Positions 1-6,507 of a DNA stretch of 10,854 nucleotides are shown here, piece after piece (position 1 is the stretch's first letter; the number at the start of each line of letters is the position of its first letter). Made by a program: the position numbers and the translations under genes. The stretch spans positions 1-10,854 of the forward strand of contig CAZPQN010000052.1 of NCBI GenBank assembly GCA_964588795.1. Direction: 5' to 3'. Source of the DNA: CAZPQN01 sp964588795 (GTDB lineage: Bacteria; Fidelibacterota; UBA2242). The notes beneath the pieces are model-generated. The model searched no databases and was not told the DNA's origin. It saw only the letters and a program-made list of their open reading frames with translations.

Positions 1-1527
1 ATGCGCACGCCGGTGGATTTGCTCTACAACAACCTCATCTGGGATTTCGTGGTCGCCACCGATCAGATTAATCAGCCGCATACTATCAGCGTTGCGCCCC
101 AATCGGGGATAGATTATGCGACGCCAATCTATCTCAAGAACCTGACCACCGGCGAATTTTTCCGGCTCACCGCCGAGCACACTACGCATACCTTCACTCC
201 GACCACTGCCGGAAATTATCCATTCCAGTTGATCGTCGGCCGGCTCTATCCGATACAGACCATCAGCCGTACTTTTTCACCGGGCTGGAATATGTTCGGC
301 TTGCCCCTGAGTCCGCTCAATCGCGGAGTGCAGGAGCTGTTCCGGGACGATCTGGCCGGTGACGGTTATTTCTTCCAGTACAACGGCGCTACCGGCTATA
401 GCGCCTGCGACTCACTGCAAACAGGCGCAGGTTACTGGCTGGGATTGATGAATCCGGGAACCCTGAGGTTTACCGGCGACAGTTTGAACAGCGCTGTCTC
501 CGTCGCGCTGCCGTACCGCAATAATATCATCGGCAATCCTTACAAGTACCCGATCAGCAAGGCCAATCTCAGTTTCGTCTGGCAGGGTATCTCGAAAACT
601 TTCACGGAGGCGGTTTCCGCCGGTTGGATCAGCGGCGCTCTGCACGGCTGGCAAAATACCGGCACCGGCAGTTATTTAGCGACGGACACTTTGGGAGTCT
701 GGCAGGGCGCCTGGCTGTATCCTCTTTTAGATGACGTTACCCTGCAAATTAATCCGACGCCGACGGATAAGAGCCTCGCCGGTTCAGACACGAAACTCAC
801 CGGCGAGAATTGGGAAGTATGTCTGCAATTGTCCTCCACGTGGGGCGGCGACCTGTCCAGTCACATCGGCGTCAATACGACTGCCACGAACGGTTTTGAT
901 CCGGCTTTCGATTATCCGGAGCCGCCGACTCCGCCGGCCGGAAAACACCTTACCGGTTACTTTGAACATGCTGACTGGTCGGTGTTGGGCCCGCGCTACG
1001 ACCGGGATATCCGCGCCACGAACGCCAGTGATTATATCTGGAATTACACCGTGAAATCGGCGCTGAACGGGGCGGTGACTATTACTTGGGAAACAGTCAA
1101 TCTGCCGTCGAACTACACCCTGATTTTGCATGATCCGGTGCAGAATCGCGATATCAATTTCCGGGCACAAAATTCCTATACTTTCAACTACACGGGCGTA
1201 ATAACCTTCGAGATTCGCCGTGAAAATTACACCGGCAATGCGGATGATAAGCACGGGCTTCCCACCGAGTTTGCCTTACTGCAGAACTACCCGAATCCCT
1301 TCAATCCTATTACGAAGATTCGTTACCAGTTGCCAAAGGCGGCAAATGTGCACTTGGCGGTCTATAATTTGAAGGGTGAATGTGTGCTCACATTGGTGGA
1401 TGCGCACCAGCCGCCGGATTACTACACAGTTGAACTTGATGCCCGCACGCTCAGCTCCGGAGTTTATTTCTACCGCTTGGAAGCCGGTGAATTTAGTTCC
1501 CTGAGGAAATGCATCCTGCTTAAGTAA
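1..1527 (+). CDS. Secreted protein with type IX secretion C-terminal sorting domain (5'-truncated)
   Basis: The 3' part of a large exported protein. Residues about 420-508 form a type A, FlgD-like sorting domain: the 'LLQNYPNPFNP' motif at about 426-436, then short beta-strands with 'VYNLKGE' and a terminal 'SSGVYFYRLEAGEF' segment near 485-498. In FCB-group bacteria this domain directs cargo through the type IX system across the outer membrane and is then removed. Upstream, residues about 20-80 look like a beta-sandwich repeat ending 'TTAGNYPFQLIVG', and about 90-250 carry aromatic segments of the 'GWNMFGLPL' and 'GYWLGL' kind that are common in such cargo. No enzyme motif was recognised. 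The frame is open to the window edge. The first codon is ATG, but what follows is not a signal peptide, so the true start is probably outside the window. The sorting domain is confident; the cargo function is unknown. Confidence 0.85.
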   Translation: MRTPVDLLYNNLIWDFVVATDQINQPHTISVAPQSGIDYATPIYLKNLTTGEFFRLTAEHTTHTFTPTTAGNYPFQLIVGRLYPIQTISRTFSPGWNMFGLPLSPLNRGVQELFRDDLAGDGYFFQYNGATGYSACDSLQTGAGYWLGLMNPGTLRFTGDSLNSAVSVALPYRNNIIGNPYKYPISKANLSFVWQGISKTFTEAVSAGWISGALHGWQNTGTGSYLATDTLGVWQGAWLYPLLDDVTLQINPTPTDKSLAGSDTKLTGENWEVCLQLSSTWGGDLSSHIGVNTTATNGFDPAFDYPEPPTPPAGKHLTGYFEHADWSVLGPRYDRDIRATNASDYIWNYTVKSALNGAVTITWETVNLPSNYTLILHDPVQNRDINFRAQNSYTFNYTGVITFEIRRENYTGNADDKHGLPTEFALLQNYPNPFNPITKIRYQLPKAANVHLAVYNLKGECVLTLVDAHQPPDYYTVELDARTLSSGVYFYRLEAGEFSSLRKCILLK

Positions 1528-1529
1528 TC

Positions 1530-1630
1530 TCCTTATTGGCGGTTAAGGAAGCAAAGTGGGCAAAGACTATCTTTGCCCACTTTTTATTTTACCTCGAAGA
1601 CGTACAGTTTATCGCCAATAGTCTTCGGGG
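1530..1630. repeat. Nested inverted repeats in the convergent intergenic region
   Basis: Besides the terminator, the spacer holds three further inverted repeats. TCCTTA/TAAGGA is at 1530-1535/1544-1549. TATTGGCG/CGCCAATA is at 1534-1541/1613-1620 and brackets the terminator. CGAAGAC/GTCTTCG is at 1595-1601/1621-1627 and can be extended to 10 bp with one G-U pair on the plus strand. The last has no T tract, so it is not an obvious terminator. The arms partly interleave and cannot all form together. They may be chance or part of a 3' processing structure. Confidence 0.35.
1553..1590 (+). terminator. Rho-independent terminator of the type IX cargo gene
   Basis: A perfect 13-bp inverted repeat (1553-1565 with 1571-1583) encloses the 5-nt loop ACTAT. 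It is followed by a T-rich tract to about 1590 and begins 25 nt after the stop codon of the plus-strand gene. Read on the minus strand the T tract is short, so it would be a weaker stop for the convergent nitroreductase operon. Confidence 0.92.
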
Positions 1631-1639
1631 AGGAAGGTC

Positions 1640-2290
1640 TTATTTTCCCGGATAGCCGACGGTCTGCGCCAAAATGATGCGTTGCTCGGGACGCAGTTGC
1701 ATGGCCGGGCCGAGCTTTTCGCGGTCAACCATGCCCCGCACAACCGTAGCCAGGCCCTCCGAGGCGCAAAAGAGGTAGACGTTCTGGCTGATGAAGCCCG
1801 CGTCCGTCGCCGAGTAGAATTTCTTCTCCTCGTCACTGCCCTTGCCCATGCGGGCGAAATCCGCCACAAAAATCAGGTTGACCGGCGCGATTGCCACGAA
1901 ATCCTGCCGACCGGTCGCCGCCCGCAGGTCGGCTTTGACGACCAACTGCAGGGAATGCGTTTTGGCGTCATACAGATAGAGTCCATCCGCCAGAGCGACG
2001 TATACGTCGATTTCCTGCATGTTGCGGGCGGTGGGCGCGGTGCGCTTGCCACTTTCCGGGCGGTTGACCCCACTCGCCGCCCACAGCAGGTTCGACAAAA
2101 CTTGTTGGGGCAACGGTTGGGGAGCAAAACTGCGCTGGGTCTGGCGCTCCTGCAGGGCTTGCATCAGGGGTTTACCGCCGGTGGTTTGCGGGGCGGGAAG
2201 TTTGATCAGTCCCTCTTCCTGTCCTGTAGCGCAGACGACGAGACTGCCACATAACATAAGCACTCCACAAAATAGTCGAAATCCTTGCAT
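1640..2290 (-). CDS. Exported SagB/ThcOx-type nitroreductase family flavoprotein
   Basis: A 216-residue FMN-dependent nitroreductase-fold protein of the type annotated SagB/ThcOx or periplasmic nitroreductase. Visible family features are the 'RQTQRSF' segment at about 49-54 (N-terminal phosphate-contacting arginines), 'SGVNRPESGKRTAPTARN' at about 73-90, 'DGLYLYD' at 102-108, 'APVNLIFVAD' at 135-144 and the C-terminal 'GLATVVRGM' and 'VGYPGK'. Residues 1-23 form a hydrophobic signal peptide ending near 'VVCATGQ'. There is no twin-arginine motif and the lipobox is poor (V before C). Family members oxidise or reduce small or peptide substrates using FMN; the substrate here cannot be read. The start is ATG 2290 rather than the in-frame GTG at 2296, because that GTG lies inside a good Shine-Dalgarno (GAGGTG, 2294-2299). 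It lies 11 nt after the kinase stop and is the last gene of a three-gene operon. Confidence 0.85.
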   Translation of the reverse strand: MQGFRLFCGVLMLCGSLVVCATGQEEGLIKLPAPQTTGGKPLMQALQERQTQRSFAPQPLPQQVLSNLLWAASGVNRPESGKRTAPTARNMQEIDVYVALADGLYLYDAKTHSLQLVVKADLRAATGRQDFVAIAPVNLIFVADFARMGKGSDEEKKFYSATDAGFISQNVYLFCASEGLATVVRGMVDREKLGPAMQLRPEQRIILAQTVGYPGK

Positions 2291-2293
2291 ATT

Positions 2294-2299
2294 CACCTC
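2294..2299 (-). promoter_or_regulatory. Shine-Dalgarno deciding the nitroreductase start
   Basis: GAGGTG on the minus strand, three nt before ATG 2290 (five nt if only the GAGG core is counted). It contains the alternative GTG start at 2296, which would have no ribosome site of its own, so the ATG is preferred. Confidence 0.65.
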
Positions 2300-2301
2300 G
2301 G

Positions 2302-3987
2302 TTAACGTTGTTTCTTACGGGTCATGTCCCAGATCAATTTAATGCCCAAAATACTGGCGACCAGGTAGCCGATTATGCCGATGATCGGATAACCGAAAAG
2401 GCGCACTCCGCCGCTGACCTGAATCACGAGCGAGGAACCGACGATCAGCGCGGCAATGATCAGGGCGGCGGACAGGCGGTTGGAAGCATGCTTGAGTTCC
2501 TCGATGAGTCGTTCCAGATTGCGATGCTGAAACTGGATGGCGAATTTTCCGGCGGCGGCCTTAGTAACGATAGCGCGCATTTTGCGGGGCAGATCCGCCA
2601 CCAAATTCAGCAGGTCGTCCACCACCAACGTCCCGGATCTCAGCATGCGTCGCGGTTCGAAGCGGCGGCGGACAATTTTCAGAATATAGGGTTGCAATTC
2701 CTGGAAAAAATCGAAGGCGGGATACAATTGTCGCGCCAGGCCTTCCACGGTGACCAGGGCTTTGAGCATCATCGCCAAATGCGACGGTACCCGCAAGCGG
2801 AATTTCCGCACCAGGTCAAAAAAATCCTGCATCAGAGCGTTCAGCCGCAATTCACTGAGGGGTATGCCCGTGTAGTTGTTGATCAGGCTGGTCACTTCAA
2901 CCCGTAAGGCCTGGTTCTCGAGTAAAAACTCGGCGCCGGTCAAATCTTCCAGCGCCCGCAGGGCGCGGTTGACATCCTTGCGCAAAATGCCGACCAACAG
3001 GTCACCCAGACTGTCAATGGTCAGCTCGTCAACCTGTCCCACCATGCCAAAATCCAGCGGGGCAACGATATTGTCCGGCAAGATCATGATATTGCCGGGA
3101 TGCGGATCGGCGTGAAAGAAGCCGAATTCGAAAATTTGCCGGAAGCTGAGATGGACGCCGCGGCGGGCGACCTCGGCGCAGTCGATTCCCGCCGCCTGCA
3201 GCTGCGCGAGGTCGGAAGCCTTGATGCCCGCAACCATCTGCATAACCAAAAGGCGGGCAGTGCTGTAAGCGGCGTAATACTGTGGAATGAAAATCGTTTT
3301 TTCACCGGCAAAGCAGTTCCGGAATTGGTCAATCTGGCGCCCTTCCTGCCGGAAATCCAGCTCGCGGTGGATGGATTTGTCGAATTCAGCTAACAATTCC
3401 AGCGGATCCTGCACAAACTTTTCCAAAATGTAATTGCGCAGAATGCCCGCCAGATCGCGCAGGATTTCCAGGTCCACCTCAATGACGGCGCGGGCGCCGG
3501 GGCGCTGAACCTTCAGCACTACGGCCGTTCCGTCCTGCAGGGTGGCCCGATGCACCTGCGCCAGCGACGCGGCGGCGAGCGGGTTTTGCTCAATGTTTTT
3601 AAAAATTGCCATTCCCGGTTCCGGCAGTTCTTCAGTTAGCACCTTGCTAATGGTTTCGAAACCGATTGGGGTGACATTGTCCTGCAAATTAGTCAGCTCC
3701 GCGGCATAATCCGGTGGAATCAGGTCGGGACGCAGACTCAGAATCTGACCCAATTTGATGAAAGTCGGCCCTAACTCCTCGATGGCCAGGCGCAGGCGCT
3801 CGGGGCTGGTCGCGCCGATGGCTTTCGGCATCCGGGCGCGGGGAATGATTTTCTCGCCAAAGCGCGTGATCAGGTCGCCGCTGGCGGCTTCGACGATTTC
3901 ACCAAAACCGTATTTCAGCAAAACCCGGATGATCTGATTGTAGCGACGCAGATGCCGCCAGGGGCGCGTCAGCGGAAAGATTTTCAT
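2302..3987 (-). CDS. ABC1/UbiB/AarF family atypical kinase
   Basis: A 561-residue member of the UbiB/COQ8/ABC1 family, membrane-bound atypical kinase-like ATPases that support isoprenoid-quinone synthesis and lipid homeostasis. All hallmark motifs are present: the KxGQ motif (K78-Q81, in 'FIKLGQ'), the alanine-rich loop replacing the kinase P-loop (AAASLAQVH, about 138-146), the nucleotide-binding lysine K159 in 'VVLKVQRPG', the ExD motif E209/D211, the catalytic segment 'HADPHPGN' at 292-299 and the DFG motif at 312-314. Two hydrophobic helices close the protein (about 506-523 and 530-553), the usual C-terminal membrane anchor. Length is typical. Its ATG overlaps the stop of the phasin-like gene as ATGA, implying translational coupling. 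The in vivo role may be in quinone synthesis or lipid export. The symbol ubiB is avoided because quinone type and pathway are not known here. Confidence 0.95.
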   Translation of the reverse strand: MKIFPLTRPWRHLRRYNQIIRVLLKYGFGEIVEAASGDLITRFGEKIIPRARMPKAIGATSPERLRLAIEELGPTFIKLGQILSLRPDLIPPDYAAELTNLQDNVTPIGFETISKVLTEELPEPGMAIFKNIEQNPLAAASLAQVHRATLQDGTAVVLKVQRPGARAVIEVDLEILRDLAGILRNYILEKFVQDPLELLAEFDKSIHRELDFRQEGRQIDQFRNCFAGEKTIFIPQYYAAYSTARLLVMQMVAGIKASDLAQLQAAGIDCAEVARRGVHLSFRQIFEFGFFHADPHPGNIMILPDNIVAPLDFGMVGQVDELTIDSLGDLLVGILRKDVNRALRALEDLTGAEFLLENQALRVEVTSLINNYTGIPLSELRLNALMQDFFDLVRKFRLRVPSHLAMMLKALVTVEGLARQLYPAFDFFQELQPYILKIVRRRFEPRRMLRSGTLVVDDLLNLVADLPRKMRAIVTKAAAGKFAIQFQHRNLERLIEELKHASNRLSAALIIAALIVGSSLVIQVSGGVRLFGYPIIGIIGYLVASILGIKLIWDMTRKKQR

Positions 3988-4277
3988 TTACGCTTTCTGG
4001 ATTGGGCCTCGACTTTCTGTTTGAGCTCATCGAACTCCGCCCGCGTCGGAACGTCCAGAGCGGTCAGTACTTTCTGCACTTCCTTGCGCACATAGTCCTG
4101 CACCTCGCGTTTGCTTTTTTCGACGACTGCCAGGAAATCGTCGACGAGCCGCGTACGCTGATCGGCGGCGGTTTCGCCTTTCTTCACCAGATCATCCACG
4201 ATTTCTTCGATCTTTTCCTTCGTCAGGGCCAAGGCTCCGACTCCGGCATACAAAACTTTTTTCAGCAATTCGCTCAT
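3984..4277 (-). CDS. Small phasin-like coiled-coil protein (polyhydroxyalkanoate synthesis regulator type)
   Basis: A 97-residue, highly charged, helical protein resembling the phasin-like 'polyhydroxyalkanoate synthesis regulator' family (COG3937 type). A short hydrophobic N-terminus with 'VLYAGVGALALTKEKIEEI' (about 8-26) leads into 'VDDLVKKGE', followed by heptad-like helices to residue 93 and a basic tail (RKRK). Phasins coat the surface of storage granules, but this group is found widely in organisms without granules, and I see no PHA synthase or depolymerase in the window. I recall such genes beside ABC1 kinases in other genomes, which matches this layout. ATG 4277 has a good ribosome site (AGAGGAG, 4284-4290, spacing 6). 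It is the first gene of the operon, and its TGA overlaps the kinase ATG by 4 nt. A membrane or lipid-surface adaptor for the kinase is a plausible inference. Confidence 0.75.
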   Translation of the reverse strand: MSELLKKVLYAGVGALALTKEKIEEIVDDLVKKGETAADQRTRLVDDFLAVVEKSKREVQDYVRKEVQKVLTALDVPTRAEFDELKQKVEAQSRKRK

Positions 4278-4283
4278 AACATG

Positions 4284-4290
4284 CTCCTCT
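4284..4290 (-). promoter_or_regulatory. Shine-Dalgarno of the phasin-like gene
   Basis: AGAGGAG on the minus strand, 6 nt upstream of ATG 4277. This is the strongest ribosome site in the window and contrasts with the divergent gene, which has none. Confidence 0.7.
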
Positions 4291-4306
4291 CTTTTTTGTC
4301 ACTCTG

Positions 4307-4335
4307 ATTTTAATCAAACTCCGTCTTAAAAGCAA
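4307..4335 (-). promoter_or_regulatory. Predicted sigma70-type promoter of the phasin/ABC1 kinase/nitroreductase operon
   Basis: On the minus strand, TTGCTT (4330-4335), a 17-nt spacer and TAAAAT (4307-4312). The -10 matches consensus at 5 of 6 positions and the -35 at the TTG. The predicted start near 4300 gives a leader of about 22 nt containing the ribosome site. It lies back to back with the acylase promoter. Confidence 0.5.
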
Positions 4336-4362
4336 AATTGCCGGGTAAACCGCCCCTGCCTC

Positions 4363-4391
4363 TTGTCACCGCTGAAAATATCGAGTATATT
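4363..4391 (+). promoter_or_regulatory. Strong sigma70-type promoter giving a near-leaderless acylase mRNA
   Basis: TTGTCA (4363-4368), exactly 17 nt, then TATATT (4386-4391), each matching 5 of 6 consensus positions. The expected transcription start is about 4397-4400, zero to four nt before the ATG at 4401. No Shine-Dalgarno precedes that ATG. The promoter would lie inside the coding region if the upstream TTG at 4338 were used, which argues against that longer frame. Confidence 0.65.
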
Positions 4392-4400
4392 TGCAGAGCA

Positions 4401-6497
4401 ATGACCGTCTGGCTGGCGTTAAGGAAAAAAATCGTGTCTGTGGCTCTCACCGGGGCAGGATTCGTTCTGTTGGTTTATGGTGTAATCCGGATTTTTTTCA
4501 ACACGCCGGGAGAGTCGTTGCCGACCGGTACCTTAAAGATAGCCGGCATTCGTGAACCCCTCGAAATCAGCATTGACCGCAATGGCATCTGGCAGATTGC
4601 GGCCGCTAACCAATCCGATCAGGACTTCGCCATCGGTTTCATGCAGGCTCAGCAGAATCTGTTACGGCTCGATGCCCTGAAGCGTCTTGCCAGTGGGTGC
4701 TTGTCCGAGGTCTGGGGACGACGCTATCTGGAGTGGGATCGCTATGCCCGGCAGTTAGGTTTTCAGGAACGCGCTCAGGCGGTTTCCGCTGGCTGTCCGT
4801 CGGAAGTGCAATCGGCGCTGGGCGCCTATTGCGCCGGTTACAACGCCAACCTGACCTTACAGAATAAACATTTGCCACCCGAGTTTGCGCGCCGCGGTTA
4901 CCGGCCGGCAAAATGGTCACCGCCCGATTGCATCGCATTGATGCTGATTATGCATTGGCTGAATCAGGTCAGCTGGGACGAAAAAATCTGGTCCTACAAA
5001 GTCGCGGAGATCCTGGGCCCACAGAAAATGCAGGACGGGTTTCCCGCGGTTGCCTGGGAGACCACCCAATCCGCGAACTTCGGCACGACATTTTTTCCCG
5101 TACTCGACGTCTTTTTGCAAACCGGACTCGAACTCCGGGCTTTCGCCGGTTTATCCGGGAACGGCTCCGGACTGCGTTGCCTATTCCCCATAGATAGTGA
5201 GCTATCTGTGCCCTCCAACGCTTTGGTAATAGAGACGACGAATTTTCCGCCAGAATGCTGGATGGCGGCGGTCTCCACGCCGACCACGGAATTTATGGGG
5301 CTTTTCCTGCCGGGCACACCCTTTGTCTGTGCCGCCCGGTCCGCCGAGCTGGCCTGGGGCGTAAATTTACTCAAGGACAGCCGATTTGACCTCCTGGTCA
5401 TCCCCACCGACTCCATTCGGAGACAGTCCCGTACGGAAAGTATCGCATGCCGCAATCGCAAACCGTATGCCTTCGTCCGCTACTCAGTTGGGGGCCTGCC
5501 GTTATTAGATTTCTCCGGTGTCCGTCAGGCCACCGATTCCAACGCCGTAGCCCTGGCGTGGTCATCCTGGACCGCGGAAGATTTTGTCATCTGGTACGCC
5601 CTGACTTATAGTTCCAATCCGGATAATATCCGCGACTATGCATCGCAGTTGACAGTCCCGCATGAATTGATCTGGTGTCCAACAGGCGGTTATCCAGGCG
5701 AGAGCGTCAATCCGGGCGCTCAGAAAATAATCCCCAACGGTAACTGCATCAATCTGACCGCGCTGCAGGTCACTGACTTTTCCGGACAAACCGCTGAGCC
5801 AGCGTTTGCGTCAACGCTCACTACGAGCACCCGCGCCGCACAATTGATTGGCAATTTAGCGGCGATCGTACCCGATACAATCTTATCCGACGGGCTAGTC
5901 CGGCGGGCGCTGAAGGCACTCGTGAATTGGGATGGTGCCTACACCGACAGCTCCGCTGAGGCGACGATATACACTGAACTATTAGCCCGACTGGCGGAGC
6001 GGATTTATGCCGATGAATTACGCTTAGTTGACGCTACGGTCATGGAGCAGCTGTTGTCACTGCCGAACTTTTTAGAATTAAATCTCGCGGCTTTGCTAGA
6101 AGGCGGTGAAAGCAGTTGGTTCGACAATCTGCAAACTCCTGACATCAGCGAATCCCGCGCCACAATTCTGCAATCAGCGCTGGAAATCGCCGTACAAAAA
6201 CTGCGCGCTGGCTATTCCGGAAACTTCGCGCAGTGGCAATGGTACCGCATGAAAAATAACCTGCGACTGACTAGCCCGGTAATCTCCCGACGCCTGACCG
6301 GGCCGTATCGTAATCTGCTGAACCAAAACCACTTCCCTGTTAATGAATATCGCATCACCTTCTCGCCGTCTGATGCCGAAAAATACACTATAGCGGCGAC
6401 TGGCGGCGAACAGACATCGACCAAATACGGCACCACTCGCCGCCCGGAGATAGTGCGCCAGGGAGCCCGGCTGATATTACTAATCCCCAAACCATAA
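4401..6497 (+). CDS. Membrane-anchored penicillin-acylase-like (Ntn hydrolase fold) protein, probably catalytically inactive
   Basis: A 698-residue homologue of the penicillin amidase family. N-terminal helix about 10-33 is an uncleaved anchor (basic 'RKK' before it), placing the body outside the cytoplasm. Alpha-chain signatures are clear: 'ISIDRNGIWQIAA' (about 56-68), 'FAIGFMQAQQNLLRLD' (76-91), 'LGAYCAGYNA' (140-149), 'LPPEFARRGYRPAKWSPPD' (158-176). Beta-chain signatures include 'PGTPFV' (304-309), 'LAWG' (317-320) and 'VNWDGAYTDSSA' near 512-523. Active enzymes cleave before a serine in a 'GSNNW'-type motif, with 'NDPHL' about 20 residues on. Here the aligned stretches read 'GLELRAF' (from G242) and 'IDSEL' (about 264-268), and the later 'GHN' reads 'ARS' (312-314). 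By this hand alignment the nucleophile is missing. The start is ATG 4401, chosen for the promoter position and anchor; the frame is open back to a TTG at 4338. It is first in an operon with the exporter. Confidence 0.8.
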   Translation: MTVWLALRKKIVSVALTGAGFVLLVYGVIRIFFNTPGESLPTGTLKIAGIREPLEISIDRNGIWQIAAANQSDQDFAIGFMQAQQNLLRLDALKRLASGCLSEVWGRRYLEWDRYARQLGFQERAQAVSAGCPSEVQSALGAYCAGYNANLTLQNKHLPPEFARRGYRPAKWSPPDCIALMLIMHWLNQVSWDEKIWSYKVAEILGPQKMQDGFPAVAWETTQSANFGTTFFPVLDVFLQTGLELRAFAGLSGNGSGLRCLFPIDSELSVPSNALVIETTNFPPECWMAAVSTPTTEFMGLFLPGTPFVCAARSAELAWGVNLLKDSRFDLLVIPTDSIRRQSRTESIACRNRKPYAFVRYSVGGLPLLDFSGVRQATDSNAVALAWSSWTAEDFVIWYALTYSSNPDNIRDYASQLTVPHELIWCPTGGYPGESVNPGAQKIIPNGNCINLTALQVTDFSGQTAEPAFASTLTTSTRAAQLIGNLAAIVPDTILSDGLVRRALKALVNWDGAYTDSSAEATIYTELLARLAERIYADELRLVDATVMEQLLSLPNFLELNLAALLEGGESSWFDNLQTPDISESRATILQSALEIAVQKLRAGYSGNFAQWQWYRMKNNLRLTSPVISRRLTGPYRNLLNQNHFPVNEYRITFSPSDAEKYTIAATGGEQTSTKYGTTRRPEIVRQGARLILLIPKP

Positions 6498-6507
6498 CGG
6501 ATCTGGC

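Noticed and set aside
784..1254. 156-codon minus-strand open frame opposite the type IX cargo gene
   Set aside because: It lies wholly inside a well-supported coding region, with Arg-rich shadow composition and no recognisable domain.
2308..2907. 199-codon plus-strand open frame opposite the ABC1 kinase
   Set aside because: His/Gln/Asp-rich shadow of a strongly conserved gene, with no ribosome site or promoter.
4338..4400. TTG start at 4338 for the acylase-like gene
   Set aside because: The region contains the strong promoter, the peptide is not signal-like, and the membrane anchor follows ATG 4401 directly.
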